The notes beneath the pieces were generated by a model. It did no database searches and was not told where the DNA came from. It saw only the letters and a program-made list of their open reading frames with translations. DNA of 64,000 nt from Diploscapter coronatus (lineage: Eukaryota > Nematoda > Chromadorea > Rhabditida > Rhabditidae): positions 73,493,201 to 73,557,200 of the forward strand of contig OZ038422.1 of assembly GCA_964036155.1 (NCBI GenBank). The letters run 5' to 3'. Position 1 is the stretch's first letter; each line of letters opens with the position of its first letter. A program made the position numbers and the translations under genes. Positions 22,948-35,749 of this stretch are shown piece by piece.

Positions 22948-25200
22948 CCACCTTCCTAAATTTTATGCAATTGTTTAGAATCAAATCATAATATTTGTTA
23001 GGTGTTATGTCTATGAATTATACCGGTGCGTTTGTGCTATATATATATTTTAAATTGTGTATATTTGAAAATACAATATTTGTTTAGAGCATTGAATTTA
23101 GGCCCTATGAATCCGAAATAAATTTCTATTTACCTAAAATACCTCTCATTGAGGAAGTAGTTTTTATAGGTGAAATGTCAATCTTCAGATATCTTTTGAG
23201 TCAAGAGAGAATTTTATATCTCAAAATCTAGTTTAATCTCATTTCGAACGGACTTTCTTCCGAGAAAACGTGCAAGTTTCCAGTTAATTTGCATATTAAT
23301 GCATCATAGATAATCTGGTACTTATTAGTTTGTGCCCAAAAGAAATCGATTGTTCCCCCTGAGAAATCCACTTTTTATCCTCAAAAATCGCGCTTTTTTA
23401 TTTAGAAAAGTTTTTTCGAGCAAAACAGAGAAATCTTCAATTTGCATCGCAACTCCTCGTGAGAGGGTTATTAGACGCGCTCATATTTCAAAACGAATCT
23501 AGCATTGCATAAAAAGTAGTATGTCTAAAAAATATTGGCCTAGAAATAAAATAGGGGTAGACACGAGACAAAATTATCTTTGCTCTGCATAATTTAAATT
23601 CATTATTTTGCAGGATTTTTAATGAAAATATAATAGAGGAGCGTCCACTTTCACCCTCCGCTTAATGATGTTTGCACTTTGTTCAGAGATAAATATTTTT
23701 ACTATATTAATTATTTTGATATCATTTTCTATTCCTTAGTTCTCTAGTTTTAATATCTCACAATTTAGTCATTCATTCTTCTTCATCCATATTATTGTCG
23801 CATCTTATTTTTAAAATTTTATTCCCCGACTCAGTCTCTCGCAATTTTTTCGGGCTTATTTTTTCTCTGGCCCTTTTTGCTCTCTCACTTTGATCTGCTA
23901 TTTCTCAGCTTCATTTGTCGACCAACATATTCTTATTCTTCATTAGGTTTAAGCGGTCGTCGTCGTCGCTTCACGGATGAAGTACGCCTTTTAACGTTGC
24001 AATTTAGAGAAACCCAGTATGATGGGCTTGTTTCAACTTTCTTAGAATCAACATTTTTGTACTAACTTAAGTTTTCTAATCTATGTCACTCAAATTTATT
24101 TCTGGTCAGTTTTCTCGAAATCAAACAAATTCCTGGAATTAATCTTTAGAACTTTTAACCTATCGATGTCAAAATATTTTTTTTGTAAATTTTCTTAAAT
24201 TTTTTGTACTAACTTGAAAAACTTCCTTATCGAGTCCTTTTCGCAACTAATTTTCGATCGAACTACGATTTCCGAACCAAAAACTAACTCATTTTCCAAA
24301 TTGGGACTAACGTTATTTTATCATAAGCTGAATTTTAGGATAATCTAGAGGATTTGAAAGCTTCTATATGATATTTCTGCAAAATGCCGAGGAACGAAAT
24401 CGGTTTAATGAGTGTATGGAGAATAGACTTGTGTCAAAATACCCGAATTTGCATGGCTTAAGCTTATCTTTGCGATTTCCTTGGAATGATATTGACGATT
24501 TTATAATCACTAGTCACTTATTTTATGATAAATCATAGAAATCATAAAGTTCTCTATGATATAAAAGAACTAGGCTTCATAAAAAGTGAACTTTACGAAA
24601 GTCTTAGCTTATCTTGATCAGTATTATTACGAAAAATCGCTTTTAAATGCACGAACGCACAAATCTCAGTTCAATCAGCTCAATTTCTAGAAAGCTATTT
24701 TTCTGATCTCTAATGTAGAATGATGCTTTACGTAAGCGTACCTCATGTACGCAGTACTTTTATGTTAATTAGGTCAATGGTTTTTCAAAACGGCTTTTTA
24801 CTAATTGCTTTGATCATTGGAATGCTGTATTTACGTGATTTTCATTTTATTTAATCCACCCGTTTTTTCAAGCCTATGTTTCATTAAAACGAACTAATTA
24901 TGTAATGGCTATGTTTTGAAATCCTCGCTTTTTTCTGAGTTCGAAATTTTCTTGGTCTATAAAATTAAAATTGAGATCAGGATCAAAATTTGCAAAAAAA
25001 AAAAATTGAAGTCAGAATTTCGTGCTCCATCTTTATTTTGAACTGCCCCAAAGTCAATTTGCAATTAATTAACTTTGTAGTGCGGTTGCATGCCAAATTA
25101 CACGACTTTCACGAACAATCGAATGCTAAAAATGTGCAACACGTCCACTGCCTTTTAAATTTCATCGTTTCTCTTCTAAGTCGGTATTTGAATGTTTTAG
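22948..25200. other. Intergenic DNA between LGR and gustatory-receptor genes
   Basis: About 2.25 kb of AT-rich DNA. It carries an AATAAA at about 23117, probably used by the LGR gene. The region should also hold the promoter of the downstream gene. Short open frames (23877-24065 and 24990-25241) show no domain or codon signal, and the second overlaps the real start exon in another frame. Confidence 0.55.
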
Positions 25201-27592
25201 ATGCTACCCTTCAACCGAGCGGATTTTTTGAGGGTCGGTGAAAAGGACGATCGCGAAGATGAGATGCAGCCTTTGAACAATACTATGGTAGGTTTAAAAA
25301 TATCTTTCAGATACTTTCACATCGAAAAGATTATTATAAATCCTCAATGATTTCATCTTCGGCTCACCATTACCAATAAAGCTATTCTAGAAATATAAAT
25401 GATATTGTTTTGTCCAAGAGTTATATTCATAATGAGACGCCAATTATTAAAAAAACGGCAATAAACAATTTTTCAGAACGGCCTGAAAGAGAAACCGATT
25501 CTGAACGGGATAATTGAAATGGGGCAGGATGACAACTGGTACTTGGAGTTGAAGAAGAAATACAACCGAGATTCGGTCGCTGAGTGTTCTTGGAGGTTAA
25601 AAATAAAAGAGTTAGAAAAATATTTTTAAAATTTAAACAAAGAGAAAAGAGTAGGCAAAAATGTTTTAAAATGAAAAATACTTTTTAGAGGAATTCACTG
25701 TATTTCACGCTCTTTGACGCCGCTAATCTTCGCGCTGCAATATCTATCGTATTTCCCAGGACCCCTAGATGGAATGAGACGGAGCAGAAAGCGAACGAAG
25801 AAATTATTCGTATGGAAGTTTTCTCATATGCCTTTAGAAATGATTATTTTAGGCATATTCGTTGCGGTACATTTTTACGTTTGTCGTAATAGCGTTTAAT
25901 TTATACCTGGCGATATTGAATTTCTATGTGATTCTGCTGTATGAGGTAAGGACGAGGGAAATAATTATAAAAATCGATAAATTTAGGATAAATTCGGATT
26001 GATGCACGCGTCTACGGTTTCTTGTATTATAACAGCGGTTAAACCCATCATTAACGTATTTCTAATGCTCATTTTCGCTATTAAAATTAAAGACCATATT
26101 CGGTTGTTAAAGGTACTGAGCAGAGAAGACAAATATACTATAAATCGACGCTTTAGGTGCTTGATACGGTAGACGTCTGTTACCGTAGCGCGTTTCATTT
26201 GTCACCTCCGATAAAGAAATATTTGGTCTTTTATTTTACCGTTTTGTTTTTCTTCTTCGCGATCACTGAAGCCATGAAGGTCTGGGAATGGGTAGCGACG
26301 GGAATGACGTAGTTTTTCTTTTATTTTATCGATTTTTTTTTCCAAATTCTTATTACGATTATATTTTTTTTCTAAATATTATCGATTTTTAGCTTTGGAA
26401 ACAACTACCTTCAAGACAGCTCCTTTGTCATAGTGCCTTTCCTAACAATTTGGAATATCGTGCCCTTGCTTTACTATGAACTATTCAATCGTATCGTTCG
26501 GTTCTATTGCCGGTATAGTTTGTATCTCTTACCTTAAAAGATAGATACCATTTTTAGAGCGCTAATGAGATCTATGGACATGGAAAGGAGAAAACGGCAC
26601 TTTAGTTTGAAGTTTTACTATGAGCAATTTTTGAGGATCACTACTGTTCAGGTGAAAAATAGAATAAAATTAATATCAGAACAAATATTTCAATAAATGT
26701 TATTTTAGGAAGCCATTGGTGATCTGTTCAACCCTTTCGTTCTATTTTCGTTCGCCTGGTCAATGATGATATTATGTCTAACGATCTATTTCCTAGCAAA
26801 TATCGGACAAGGAACAAGGTTTCCGATTTTTTAAATCGAAATATAAACTATTTCTTCAGTCTATGGAATCCAATAACAGTCGAACAGGTTTATAGTGAGA
26901 AGGCTAGGAAAAGATTGACGACAAATGTGCATTTCATAATGGGCTGGGCTAGTGTTCAGGTGAAATTATTAGAATTTTTTTTTTAGAATTTATTCATTAT
27001 CTCTCATTAATATATTTTGAATCGTGCTTTTTCTTAACCAAAAAAACTTCTTTTTCAGGTCATAGTCGCGATTATGCACATAGCCATCATCTGCTCTACA
27101 GGTCTTAAAACCAATGAATCGGTAAGTTTGGTTAATTTTTAAATATAAAGATATTTTTAGACCCGCAAAATCGTGAATAGCGTGTTAAGGATTGTGCCTG
27201 ACGCTAACGCGGATCTGGATCGGTTCCAGGTAGACTCGTAATAATTGATAAATAATTTGAAGTCGATTGTAGAACGCTGTATAATTTATTGAAATTACAG
27301 ATGGATGTTTTACAGAAATTTTATAGATAGCTTGCTTCGTCCACAAAATGTCAACCCAATTCATGTGGGGAATGACCGTCTGGAGGGCGTTTCCGTTAGA
27401 AAGGACCACGTTTTTCACGGTAAATCGATTTTTTCTTTAAACTGAAGAGATTTTTCGTTCCAGCTGGTATCCGTGATCATAACGTACTCATTCTTGCTTT
27501 TCAAATTAAAAGACAATGAAATGGTTCGTCCGATTGTAACTCATGTCATAACGAACGTTGGAAACTACACCTTTGATTCGAAAGAAGCATGA
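25201..27592 (+). CDS. gur-like: Gustatory-receptor-family 7TM protein (LITE-1/GUR type)
   Basis: Fourteen exons (25201-25287, 25477-25595, 25689-25809, 25853-25945, 25987-26112, 26157-26308, 26393-26512, 26558-26651, 26709-26818, 26860-26959, 27059-27121, 27161-27229, 27327-27419 and 27464-27592) encode 491 residues. An acidic N-terminus of about 80 residues precedes hydrophobic segments such as YIFTFVVIAFNLYLAILNF, KYLVFYFTVLFFFFAITEA and FSFAWSMMILCLTIYFLA. The last segment contains TYSFLLFKLKD, the position and shape of the TYhhhhhQF signature of insect Gr proteins. Nematode members include LITE-1 and GUR-3, light/H2O2 sensors, and EGL-47. Which of these it is closest to I cannot tell. 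The ATG follows directly on TTTTAG, consistent with SL trans-splicing. The charged loop RSMDMERRKRHFSLKF lies between TM segments. Confidence 0.85.
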
Positions 27593-27778
27593 TTTTTGTT
27601 TATATTTATAATATCTTACGGGTATTTGATATATCGTTTCAATATGTATTTGTTCAATGTCGAATATCATTTCGTGCCTATAAAGTAAATTTTAACAACA
27701 TCATATACAGTGTCTTTCAAGTATGTCTCTAATGTTTCTTGTTATGGCACAGGAACCTTATTTCCCATCAAAATCAAA

Positions 27779-28155
27779 TGGTAGTTTTTATACGACGCAC
27801 TGACGTACCGTGAATAGCGGACCTTTCCAAATGTCATTTTCTACAATATTCCTAGCTCTTTTCAGTTTTTCATTTTTCTTGGATAGTGTTTTTAGCTTTC
27901 AGATATCAAAAAGTTGCATTGGGTGTAGTAAATAGAAGTCTCTAATTAGAAGTTGACTTGAAAATGACTTGAAAAACTGAACAAAGAACTAGAACTAGAA
28001 GTGAAGTTAAAAATAGCATCTGGAAAAGAAAGAGGAAAAGTCCGTCATTCAGAAGAAAAGGGTCCATCATATAGCAGAAAGCAGAGTGTCATTTAGTAAA
28101 ATGCAGTTCGTCATTTCACGGTGCATCAATGCAGCATATAGAAACTGCCAACCGT
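27779..28155. repeat. Degenerate long foldback
   Basis: About 39 nt at 27779-27817 (starting TGGTAGTTTTTATACGACGC) match the reverse complement of about 28118-28156 at roughly three of four positions, including ACCGTGAA on both sides. Many differences are C/T. The roughly 300-nt interior repeats GTCATT motifs. No clear target duplication is visible, so it may be an old copy. Confidence 0.55.
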
Positions 28156-28388
28156 AGTATTTCACTCATAGATGAAAGTTATATTAGAGAGCTCAGAGAA
28201 GCCAGATTCTACAAAACTACGCCCAGTTTTGAAACTAGGCAAGGCATTTTGGTTCTGATCATATCATGCAAAACAGGATTATTAAAATGAATGATCTTTT
28301 TCATATAGAAGCGTTATTCAACTGCGTAAGTAGGATAATTAAATAAAAAATAATAACAAATTTATTTTGAGATTTCGAAATTCGAAAA

Positions 28389-28510
28389 TCATGAGAGGGC
28401 AACTGTTATTTGACGAGATAACGAGACCTATCTTTCCTCGCGTCATTCTGCCCTAACATCTTTAACTATAGGTCTCGTCATCTTGTCATATAATAATTGC
28501 CTCATGAGAG
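28389..28510. mobile_element. Foldback MITE, GGCAA ends, 9-bp target duplication
   Basis: TCATGAGAG occurs at 28389-28397 and 28502-28510, an exact 9-bp direct repeat. Between them, 28398-28430 pairs with 28469-28501 (GGCAACTG..ACGAGACCTA against its near complement). The ends are GGCAA..TTGCC. Nine-base duplications are typical of Mutator-like elements, so a MULE-derived MITE is a fair guess. The interior shares blocks with the element at 13171-13292. Confidence 0.75.
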
Positions 28511-29094
28511 ATGTTGCAAAATCTACTCGCTTGATTTGGGAAATATGAAATTTGAAATAATCTTTATTTACAAAGCCGATAAATAGGATATAATACAAAA
28601 GATGTTCCTTAAAAATTGTCCAGATACTTGCTAATTCTATGGTTATATTTAAAAACGGCAGAATTTTGTATTGGTTATTACCCGAAGATTACGTTCAACA
28701 AAAGATTGCATTTTTCTGGTAAAATGTACATATTCGTTAAAGTCAAAACTGATGATTTGCCGAGTTTCGTGAATTAAGTCGCACATTTTCGATTTAATAT
28801 GTGCAATGCATATATCAAATCCGAAAATAATCGCGAATATAGTTTCCGGAAAAGTCGAGTCTAAGAAATTAAAGATTCAAATCGAAAAATTGGGATTCTT
28901 TTAGGAAAATAAATAAATACACAGCACACAATACTTTGAAAGAAATCAAAGACTTTGGGAGGAAATTATGAAATGACGTGGCATAACTTTTCCGATAACA
29001 TTCTTTCCTAACACCATTTTTCACTATCCTAAGCTATAGATCATCCCATCACACCACTTCAAAAGTCCCTTTTTAGATACAAGAAAAGCAAGTT

Positions 29095-31819
29095 TTAAGA
29101 TTGCTGTCCCACTCTTTCTACCATCTGAACAATATTCAACGCCTGCAGCAGCAGAGGTCTGTCGATCATCTGACCTCGGAACTGAAAAAATGCTATTTTT
29201 ATTTACTTTCCAATTTTAGGACCTGAAAAGCGCCTTTTCCCTGACTCTCATGCTGACTGAATGCGTGTACGAGTTCGGTGGCCCATTCGACTTTCTCAAC
29301 TGAAAATGTAAGTTCTATCAATGATAGAGGGATTTTGATGTTTCAATAATGATAGTAGTTTTGAACAAATGATAATGAGTTTCAGAAAAAGTCCAATCAA
29401 TTAGCTGTGAGTGTTACGTGATACATTTGAGTTATCTTCAGCTTTTAACAATAATAACGAATTTACCAGTCGGCATGAAGGCACTCTGCACGATCTCGAC
29501 CTGAGAAGGATGGATGACCTGTTTTCCGGTGAAACCCCAGCGATGGCCTGTAAATTCGATTTCAGGCAAAAATGAAGTTTGTAAAGTTAAGAAAACTCGA
29601 AAATATGGGTAGATAAAACTTGTACCTTCTTCACTGTATTTCTTGAGACCACCCATGTCTTTCAAGTCGATGAACACTGCATCTATCGCCTGAAGTTGGA
29701 ACGCTTTGCAGCACGCGACGAAACGCTGTCTGGAAAGGTAAAAATACTGTAATTTGAAACAGAGAGCATTTAGCTAAGCTCTAATGTAGAACTGCGGTAA
29801 TGCTACTAATCTCATAATATTTCTGTTTATTAGACCTTTTCCTTACTCTTCAGTTACTGCCTAACTTGCTAACATAGCATGATGAATGTGAAGGATAGAG
29901 TTGTCCAAGAAACTACAGCAATCTATAGAAAAGGTATTTAGACATTAAAGCATATAAAAGAAAATTATACGATTCAGAAGAATATAATTAGCAGAAGATA
30001 AAATAACCGAGGTAATTTAGCAGTTCAAAAATGATCCTTACCTCGCCCAAACGAGTTCATTTCCATCTGCCGATCTCTGAGCGCCAATGTCCGCACAATA
30101 ATCGTCGGATCCAAACACGACAGCATCCAGCTTGAAGAAGCCCGAATTCTTGTGCAGATTGAGTGCTGAGGCCAAAATTCGAGGCATGTCCAGCAGACCG
30201 CGAGCCGACTCGATCCAAATCACTAGACGGGTGTTCTGGAACGAAAAGGTTGATATTTATGAATTTTAAATAGGGCATTAAAGAAGGTGAATTGAAAACT
30301 TTCATAAATAATCTTCATTTCAATTATTTTGAAACATATACTATTTTTTCTGTTTGAGAAATGATGTGTTTCTTCATAACGTGATGCAATATCGAAAGGA
30401 CTATTAAATTTTCAAAAAATAGCGTGCATCACTCAGCAATGTTCGTTAACGAACGCAAGCCACGCCTTCTCTACTCCCAAAATATCGTGTATCGCGAAGA
30501 AAATATTCCAGACGGCGTGACATTCTTTCCTCCTTCCTAAGGTATAAAACAGACAAATCTTTCGCTGTATTGGAGCATGGGTGCAGGATAATATATATAT
30601 ATATATATATTGTGTAAAAAAGGCGGTATCAAAAATGGAGACTAAAGGGGCGCCTAATATTGAAATACGGTAATAGGTGCCTGATACCTCTACCGAAACC
30701 TACAAAAGTCCTTCGTTACTGAGCATGACTGGGTGTGCATTTCAAGAAGATTGAAACATTGAGATTTCAAACGAAAATAAGAGCATCGTACACATTGTGA
30801 TATTCAAAATATCAATCGTTTCGAAAATTTAAAACCCACCGTATCCATGACTCTCTTCGCTCCGTAGTGTCTTCGGAAGACATCGAAAACGGCTGCTAGT
30901 TCTTCAGACGAATCCACCTTAGGCACCATGAACGCATTCGGGAGATGCTCGGCCTTGGAAAGTTCCTAAAACTATTTAATCCGCTTTGTATCCCTATGCT
31001 TGATCATTTGATTTTTAGATCCCCTAAATTTGGTATTCCATCCATTTTTATCAATAGCTCTCATCATTAGGTCTCACCGTAACGTCCTCTTCAATCAGTC
31101 CACTTGAGACAGAATTCACTCTGATGCCGAGTTCAAAGCACTTCAAATCATGGCGATTCGTCATTAGACGGTCGATGGATTTGACGACCTGAAAAATTCA
31201 GATTGAATTTTAGAAAACATCATCTTTATCTCTAGCTTGTTAGAAAATTTCCTAGTTTTTCCCTGTCAAAGTCTTCTAATGAAAGATACTTTTTCGAAAA
31301 GTTGAATATTTTCACCTGCTGTCTAGCAAGGTGCTTAGAAGTCATCGCAACGCCATCTTCGAGTTCGAGAACGACGCAGTCAGCCTGAAAGTCGTAATAT
31401 TTTAATTCTTATTAGTTGGTCTGGAAGATAGGGAATTATCAAAATTCTTCTACATTTTACTTTGAACATTTTAAAGCATAGAACAAAATCTAATGTTTTT
31501 CGAGAAATATGAAATCCTCAATTAGTGGAATCTCATCAAACTTTTATCTTTATCATCTTATAAGACTAAAGCATTGGAACATGGAAAAAGATTACGTTAG
31601 AAAATTTAAATAAGGATAATTTGCAATTTTTAGCAACAATTTTCTAACCTTGATATTCGATACTTTGTCGAGCATTTTCTGGTTGCTTCCTGGAACATAG
31701 AGCAGAGCTCGCCTCGGCACGTACTTAACCAAATCCCTCACCCCAGCGAATTGCGATACGGTAGCCCTCGACATCGCCGTCAGCCTCCTGAATCCGTCAA
31801 CGGCGATGGCTGACCTCAT
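29095..31819 (-). CDS. clybl: CLYBL-type citramalyl-CoA lyase, mitochondrial
   Basis: Nine exons (31819-31649, 31384-31316, 31188-31078, 30965-30840, 30235-30042, 29729-29626, 29547-29467, 29299-29223 and 29181-29095) encode 339 residues, almost exactly the human CLYBL length. The order is a basic, serine-rich leader fitting mitochondrial import, RRALLYVPGSNQKML (residues 36-50), the metal-binding LELEDGV (about 63-69), IWIESARG, FGSDDYCADIGAQRS and FTGKQVIHPSQ. These are the signatures of the HpcH/HpaI and CitE-like aldolase fold. The family enzyme cleaves citramalyl-CoA to acetyl-CoA and pyruvate in itaconate (C5) breakdown and protects the B12-dependent pathway. The ATG directly follows a TTTACAG acceptor. 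ATG13 ends 440 nt upstream on the same strand (see operon finding). A (TA)n tract lies in the intron at 30591-30610. Confidence 0.93.
30591..30610. repeat. (AT)n microsatellite
   Basis: Twenty nucleotides of alternating AT in the 30236-30839 intron of the CLYBL gene. Confidence 0.9.
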
Positions 31820-31918
31820 CTGTAAACTACAGTAATCCTAAAATCACTTTTAAAAATTACAGTATGATTCTTCGAATTTTACAACATATTTTCATAAATA
31901 ACATTTGTCAATAGACAA

Positions 31919-31924
31919 TTTATT
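31919..31924 (-). terminator. AATAAA poly(A) signal for ATG13
   Basis: TTTATT on the plus strand reads AATAAA on the minus strand, 335 nt after the ATG13 stop and about 100 nt before the CLYBL ATG at 31819. This spacing to the following splice acceptor is typical of nematode operons. Confidence 0.5.
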
Positions 31925-32258
31925 CATTTATATACATTTTTACAAGGACAATAAAAGCTAGAATTTCATAGAATGTTCTAGAAAACGCACAGAAGCTAAA
32001 AATAGGGAAAATGAAAGGTCACCAAGATTTTTTTAAAATTGTTTCGGCACGATTTGGCAAAATTCCAAAAATTCAAGGATTTTGGAAAATTTCCAAGTTT
32101 CTAATCAGTGTAAAAGGCCTTATCACGGGTTGAATTAATCAAATCAAATAATTTTTAGGGAAAAACGATATCTTATCACTAGAATCTCTTAAATTACGGA
32201 TCAAATGATGAAATGATAATTTGATGATCGAGTTTTGATTTTGCAAATTTGTGCAATT

Positions 32259-35200
32259 TTACTCCTCATCCTTCTCCACCTTTTCGCGAATTTCGTTCAC
32301 AAATCTGTCGAAGCGGGACTGGTTTTGGGAAAATCCTTCGAGCTGAAAAAAATCATAAATTTCATACATCTAAACATTAAAAGTTCGATAATTTAGGAAG
32401 AATATTTTCCAGAGAAGAAAAGCTGATTTTTTCAAGAAACTTAGAAGATAAAATTAACAAAAATAACCTGAGCCTCCAAACTGCTGAGATCCTCGAACGA
32501 GAAACTCTCGATTTCTTGGGCGGCTTTGAATTGAGAAATCACCTCGCCTATGTGGGCTGGGTCCGTGCCCGACTCGCTCTCACCACCAGAGGAGCCGAAT
32601 GTCGGAATCTGCAAATTTTAGATTTTGAAAAATGTAAATTAAAAAAATAATACAAGACTAGAAATTGCAGGAAAGGTTTGATACTGCAATATTAGTTAGA
32701 ATTATAAAAAAGTGATAAGTTAAAAATAATTATTACCTTCACAAACGAGTCCTCCTCATCGCTCAAATGATCCTTTTCAGTTTTGTCGTCAGACTCATTC
32801 GCTAGTTCGTCTTCAGCTCTCACGGTTCGCTCCATTGTCTCGTCAACTTCTCCTGCAAATAATATTTTTATCGCTAATAAGAGATTTATCAATTCGATCC
32901 TTCCAATTTTAACATTCATAAGTCAATCATTTAAAGTTGCCAATTTGCCATTCCAATCAAAATCAAATTCACTTCAACAAAGCTACAACTTAGAAATATA
33001 TCGTAATTTTGCCCCTTTTTGAAGAAATATTTAGAAAACTGATGAACTTTCAAACGTTTCCAAATTGTAGATTTCAGGGAAGACTCAACGTTTTTCTTTT
33101 TCGAAGGTATATTTTAGAAAATGTATGAAATATGATAAAAAATCGAATAAAAACTCCACCTTCGTCATTATCCCCGATCGACTTTGCCCTGATTGTTCGT
33201 TGACTGCTCGTCGATTCGCAGTGGTCGATTTCCCTGGCCTTCAGCAGTACCTCCTCTTTTTCCGGTTCATTTTCGGAGGTTACGGATTTTTCTAAAAATA
33301 ACATTTTAAAAATGTAAAAAAAAAACTAAATGATATATAGATAGATAAATTTTTTGAGTTCGGATCAAGAAGGAATTTTTTTAGTTTAGAAAAAACAAAG
33401 TTTAGATTAAAGAAAAAGAAAGGTAACAAAATACCATGATTACTCTTGTCATCTTTGGCTTCCTCTTTGACCGGATAAAGGGTTCCGGTATAGGACAAGT
33501 TGAGCAACCCGGCGAAAGGCATGTTCGCTGGGACGGTCTAGAATGTTTTTTTTTCTTTTCCTACTTCTTTATTTTTTCATTTTTCCTGTATTTTATATAA
33601 CGAACGATAACAAAATAAAATGAATTACAACCTCATCTCTAATATTTGTTTCATTTAGACTTCATGTAATGTAAATTATTACCATTTTTAAGTTACAAAA
33701 TTTACCTGACTATGCGAAAACCGTCTGTGTGGATTGCCGATCGGAACTTGATCGCTCCGTTCAGGTGCCGAACTCGCACCGCCCGACTCCGGATCACTCG
33801 TTAGAGACGTAGAGCGAGATCTAAAATATAGAAATCTTGAATAGTTGAATTCCATTTTTATAATATTTTGAAGTCATTTGTCTCAGTCGATCTCGAATTG
33901 TTAAGAAATCATTAAAAAAAAACTAATGTTCGTTTTCTTGAAACAGAATTTTTCCTTTGTGAATAGTTTTTTTTTTACAATGTTAGCATCGACTAAAGCT
34001 AAAGAATTACTGAATTAAAAGTTCGATAAATCATGAATCTTCCTGAAACATATCATAGAATTTCGAAACGGTTACAGCAATTTTCAATCAAATGCCAACC
34101 TCTGCGCTTTGAATTGCGGTATTTCCCTGTCCGGCGGAGAAACCATCGGGGATGCTGTCGGTTGGCTGCTGGGACTCGCCGAAAAGTGGGAGATCGCGTC
34201 ACAAGAAAGGGGAGAGTCGGAAATGCCGTGAGAATCTGGTGTAGCTGGAGAGCCAGAGGAAATCTGAAAGTTTTTAGAAATATTTCTCATCATTACCGAT
34301 AGTCTATAACCAATGAATTCATTCTTATCCCCTCCAAATTCCATCATTTTTAAGCATATTTTTTTTTAAAAAAATTTCGACCTCATGAAAGCTCTCGAGC
34401 GCATTCGAGGCCTGTAGAGTTCTATCAATCTCCATTCTGGTTCTGTAGGACAGGGTAAGTTGGAATGAGCCCAGAATTGTAGGCAACACTCCCAGGGTTA
34501 TCTGCTTCGCCTCCGCGCCTAGGTCGATCGTGGAGGGTCCCATGTTGAGCTGAAATTTAAAAATAGGAAGAACACATGTTTGCTTTAATTTTCGAAGAAA
34601 AACCAGTGAAAAAAACGCGAGAAAATGGAATTTTATGATTTTTCTTTTAATTTGATAAAAAAAAAGAATTACCCGATAGAGTATGACATAAGTGTCGGGG
34701 CCCTGTTTCTTGACGTAATACCTGTGCATCGGTGTCATTCTCGACGCGCAAAATGCGCTTTTCAGAATGTTCCCGATTTGGTGGTAGAGTTGAGAGTCCT
34801 GAAAATAACAAATCAAACCAATAATACCGATTTTTAGACAAAAAAAAGCCCGTTATTCGAAGCACACAGGTATAGGAAAAGCTCATTTTGGTGACTTTAT
34901 AGCTCAAAAATATAATGTAAAATGCATATTTAGAGGAAATTCTTATGTTAGCAAAAATATCGAAGCTTCAAATAATGAACTTGTGTCTACCTCGAGTACC
35001 TGCTCGTCGGTCCAATTCTTCTGGTCGAAAGCCTCGTCGGTCATGATTGTGAAGGTCCTGATAGCTTGTATATTACTATAGGGTTGGGTCAATGAAGCAA
35101 AATTTCAATAAAACTTTCGATCCTTGAATTTTTTTAAACATAAAAAAATTTTACCAATTTTCCATCGGCAAAACGTCCCCGTCAGCCGTGTAGAGCAGAA

Positions 35201-35749
35201 AATCGACGGAAATACTTGGGGTATCGGGCGGGAAGCTAAATTTTGTGCATAAGTTTAAAAAATATCGATATTTTTTCGAAGTATTATCAAGTTAATATGT
35301 ATCGCTATTATCTGAAATTAAAAAAAAAAAACAAATAAATATGTTAAGAAACTAACGCAGTGATACTCCGCTTGATTTGCGCAGAGATTTCACCAAGTTC
35401 GTCTAATTTCAAATTGAACCAGTCCTGAGTCGGTTTGCCCTCGCATTTGTGAGCGTATTTTTCATTCGTCCTTGATTGTACCAGGATCTGAAATTTATCG
35501 CTTTTTAAATTTATTTTCGTCAAAATAAAAATGAAAATATTGTTCTTTTTAGAAAAAAAAGTAGAATTGCTATAAATTCCAGTATACCTGGATGAGCCGT
35601 CTGCAGAAATACCGACTGAAATTGCCAGTTGCTTTTCTCCTGGCTTGATGTTGATCGGATGAAGCGAACGACGTCGCGACCACATCTGAGGTCGGCGACG
35701 ATGGGTACGACCCCGCTACAGACGTCGATGACGACGACACGCGGATCAT
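32259..35749 (-). CDS. atg-13: Autophagy protein ATG13 (EPG-1 homologue)
   Basis: Thirteen exons (35749-35588, 35487-35357, 35235-35155, 35075-34991, 34798-34673, 34549-34382, 34263-34100, 33820-33706, 33537-33435, 33291-33160, 32852-32737, 32608-32468 and 32342-32259) give about 535 residues. Residues about 46-260 form the HORMA domain: FSRYFCRRLIQILVQSR, TQDWFNLKLDEL, SISVDFLLYTADGDVLPMEN, then ILKSAFCASRMTPMHRYYVK and DTYVILYR, an order specific to ATG13. The rest is a long disordered, serine- and acid-rich region that in this family binds ULK1 and FIP200/EPG-7-type partners. It acts in the ULK1 initiation complex of autophagy. The ATG follows a TTAG acceptor closely. The 123-nt intron between exons 5 and 6 is a multiple of three and has no stop (see findings). 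Confidence 0.93.

Larger units (their letters stand above)
27593..29094. other. Intergenic region rich in foldback elements
   Basis: The 3' ends of the gustatory-receptor-like and CLYBL genes face each other across 1.5 kb. The space is largely filled by the degenerate foldback at 27779-28155, the GGCAA-ended MITE at 28389-28510 and a weaker hairpin-like stretch at about 28950-29060. No ORF of interest. Confidence 0.6.

Noticed and set aside
16511..25200. LGR and gustatory-receptor genes as an operon
   Set aside because: They share a strand, but 2.25 kb separates them and no poly(A) signal lies about 100 nt before the second start.
25201..27592. Reading the 7TM protein as a TRP-type or other channel
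   Set aside because: There is no pore or ankyrin signature, and the last helix carries a gustatory-receptor-type TY motif instead.
28950..29060. Third member of the GGCAA foldback family
   Set aside because: The interior resembles the other two loosely, but the arms match poorly and no flanking direct repeat is visible.
34325..34816. 163-codon open frame on the minus strand
   Set aside because: It is ATG13 exons 5 and 6 read through their stop-free 123-nt intron, not a separate gene. The intron part is low-complexity and absent from the ATG13 family pattern.
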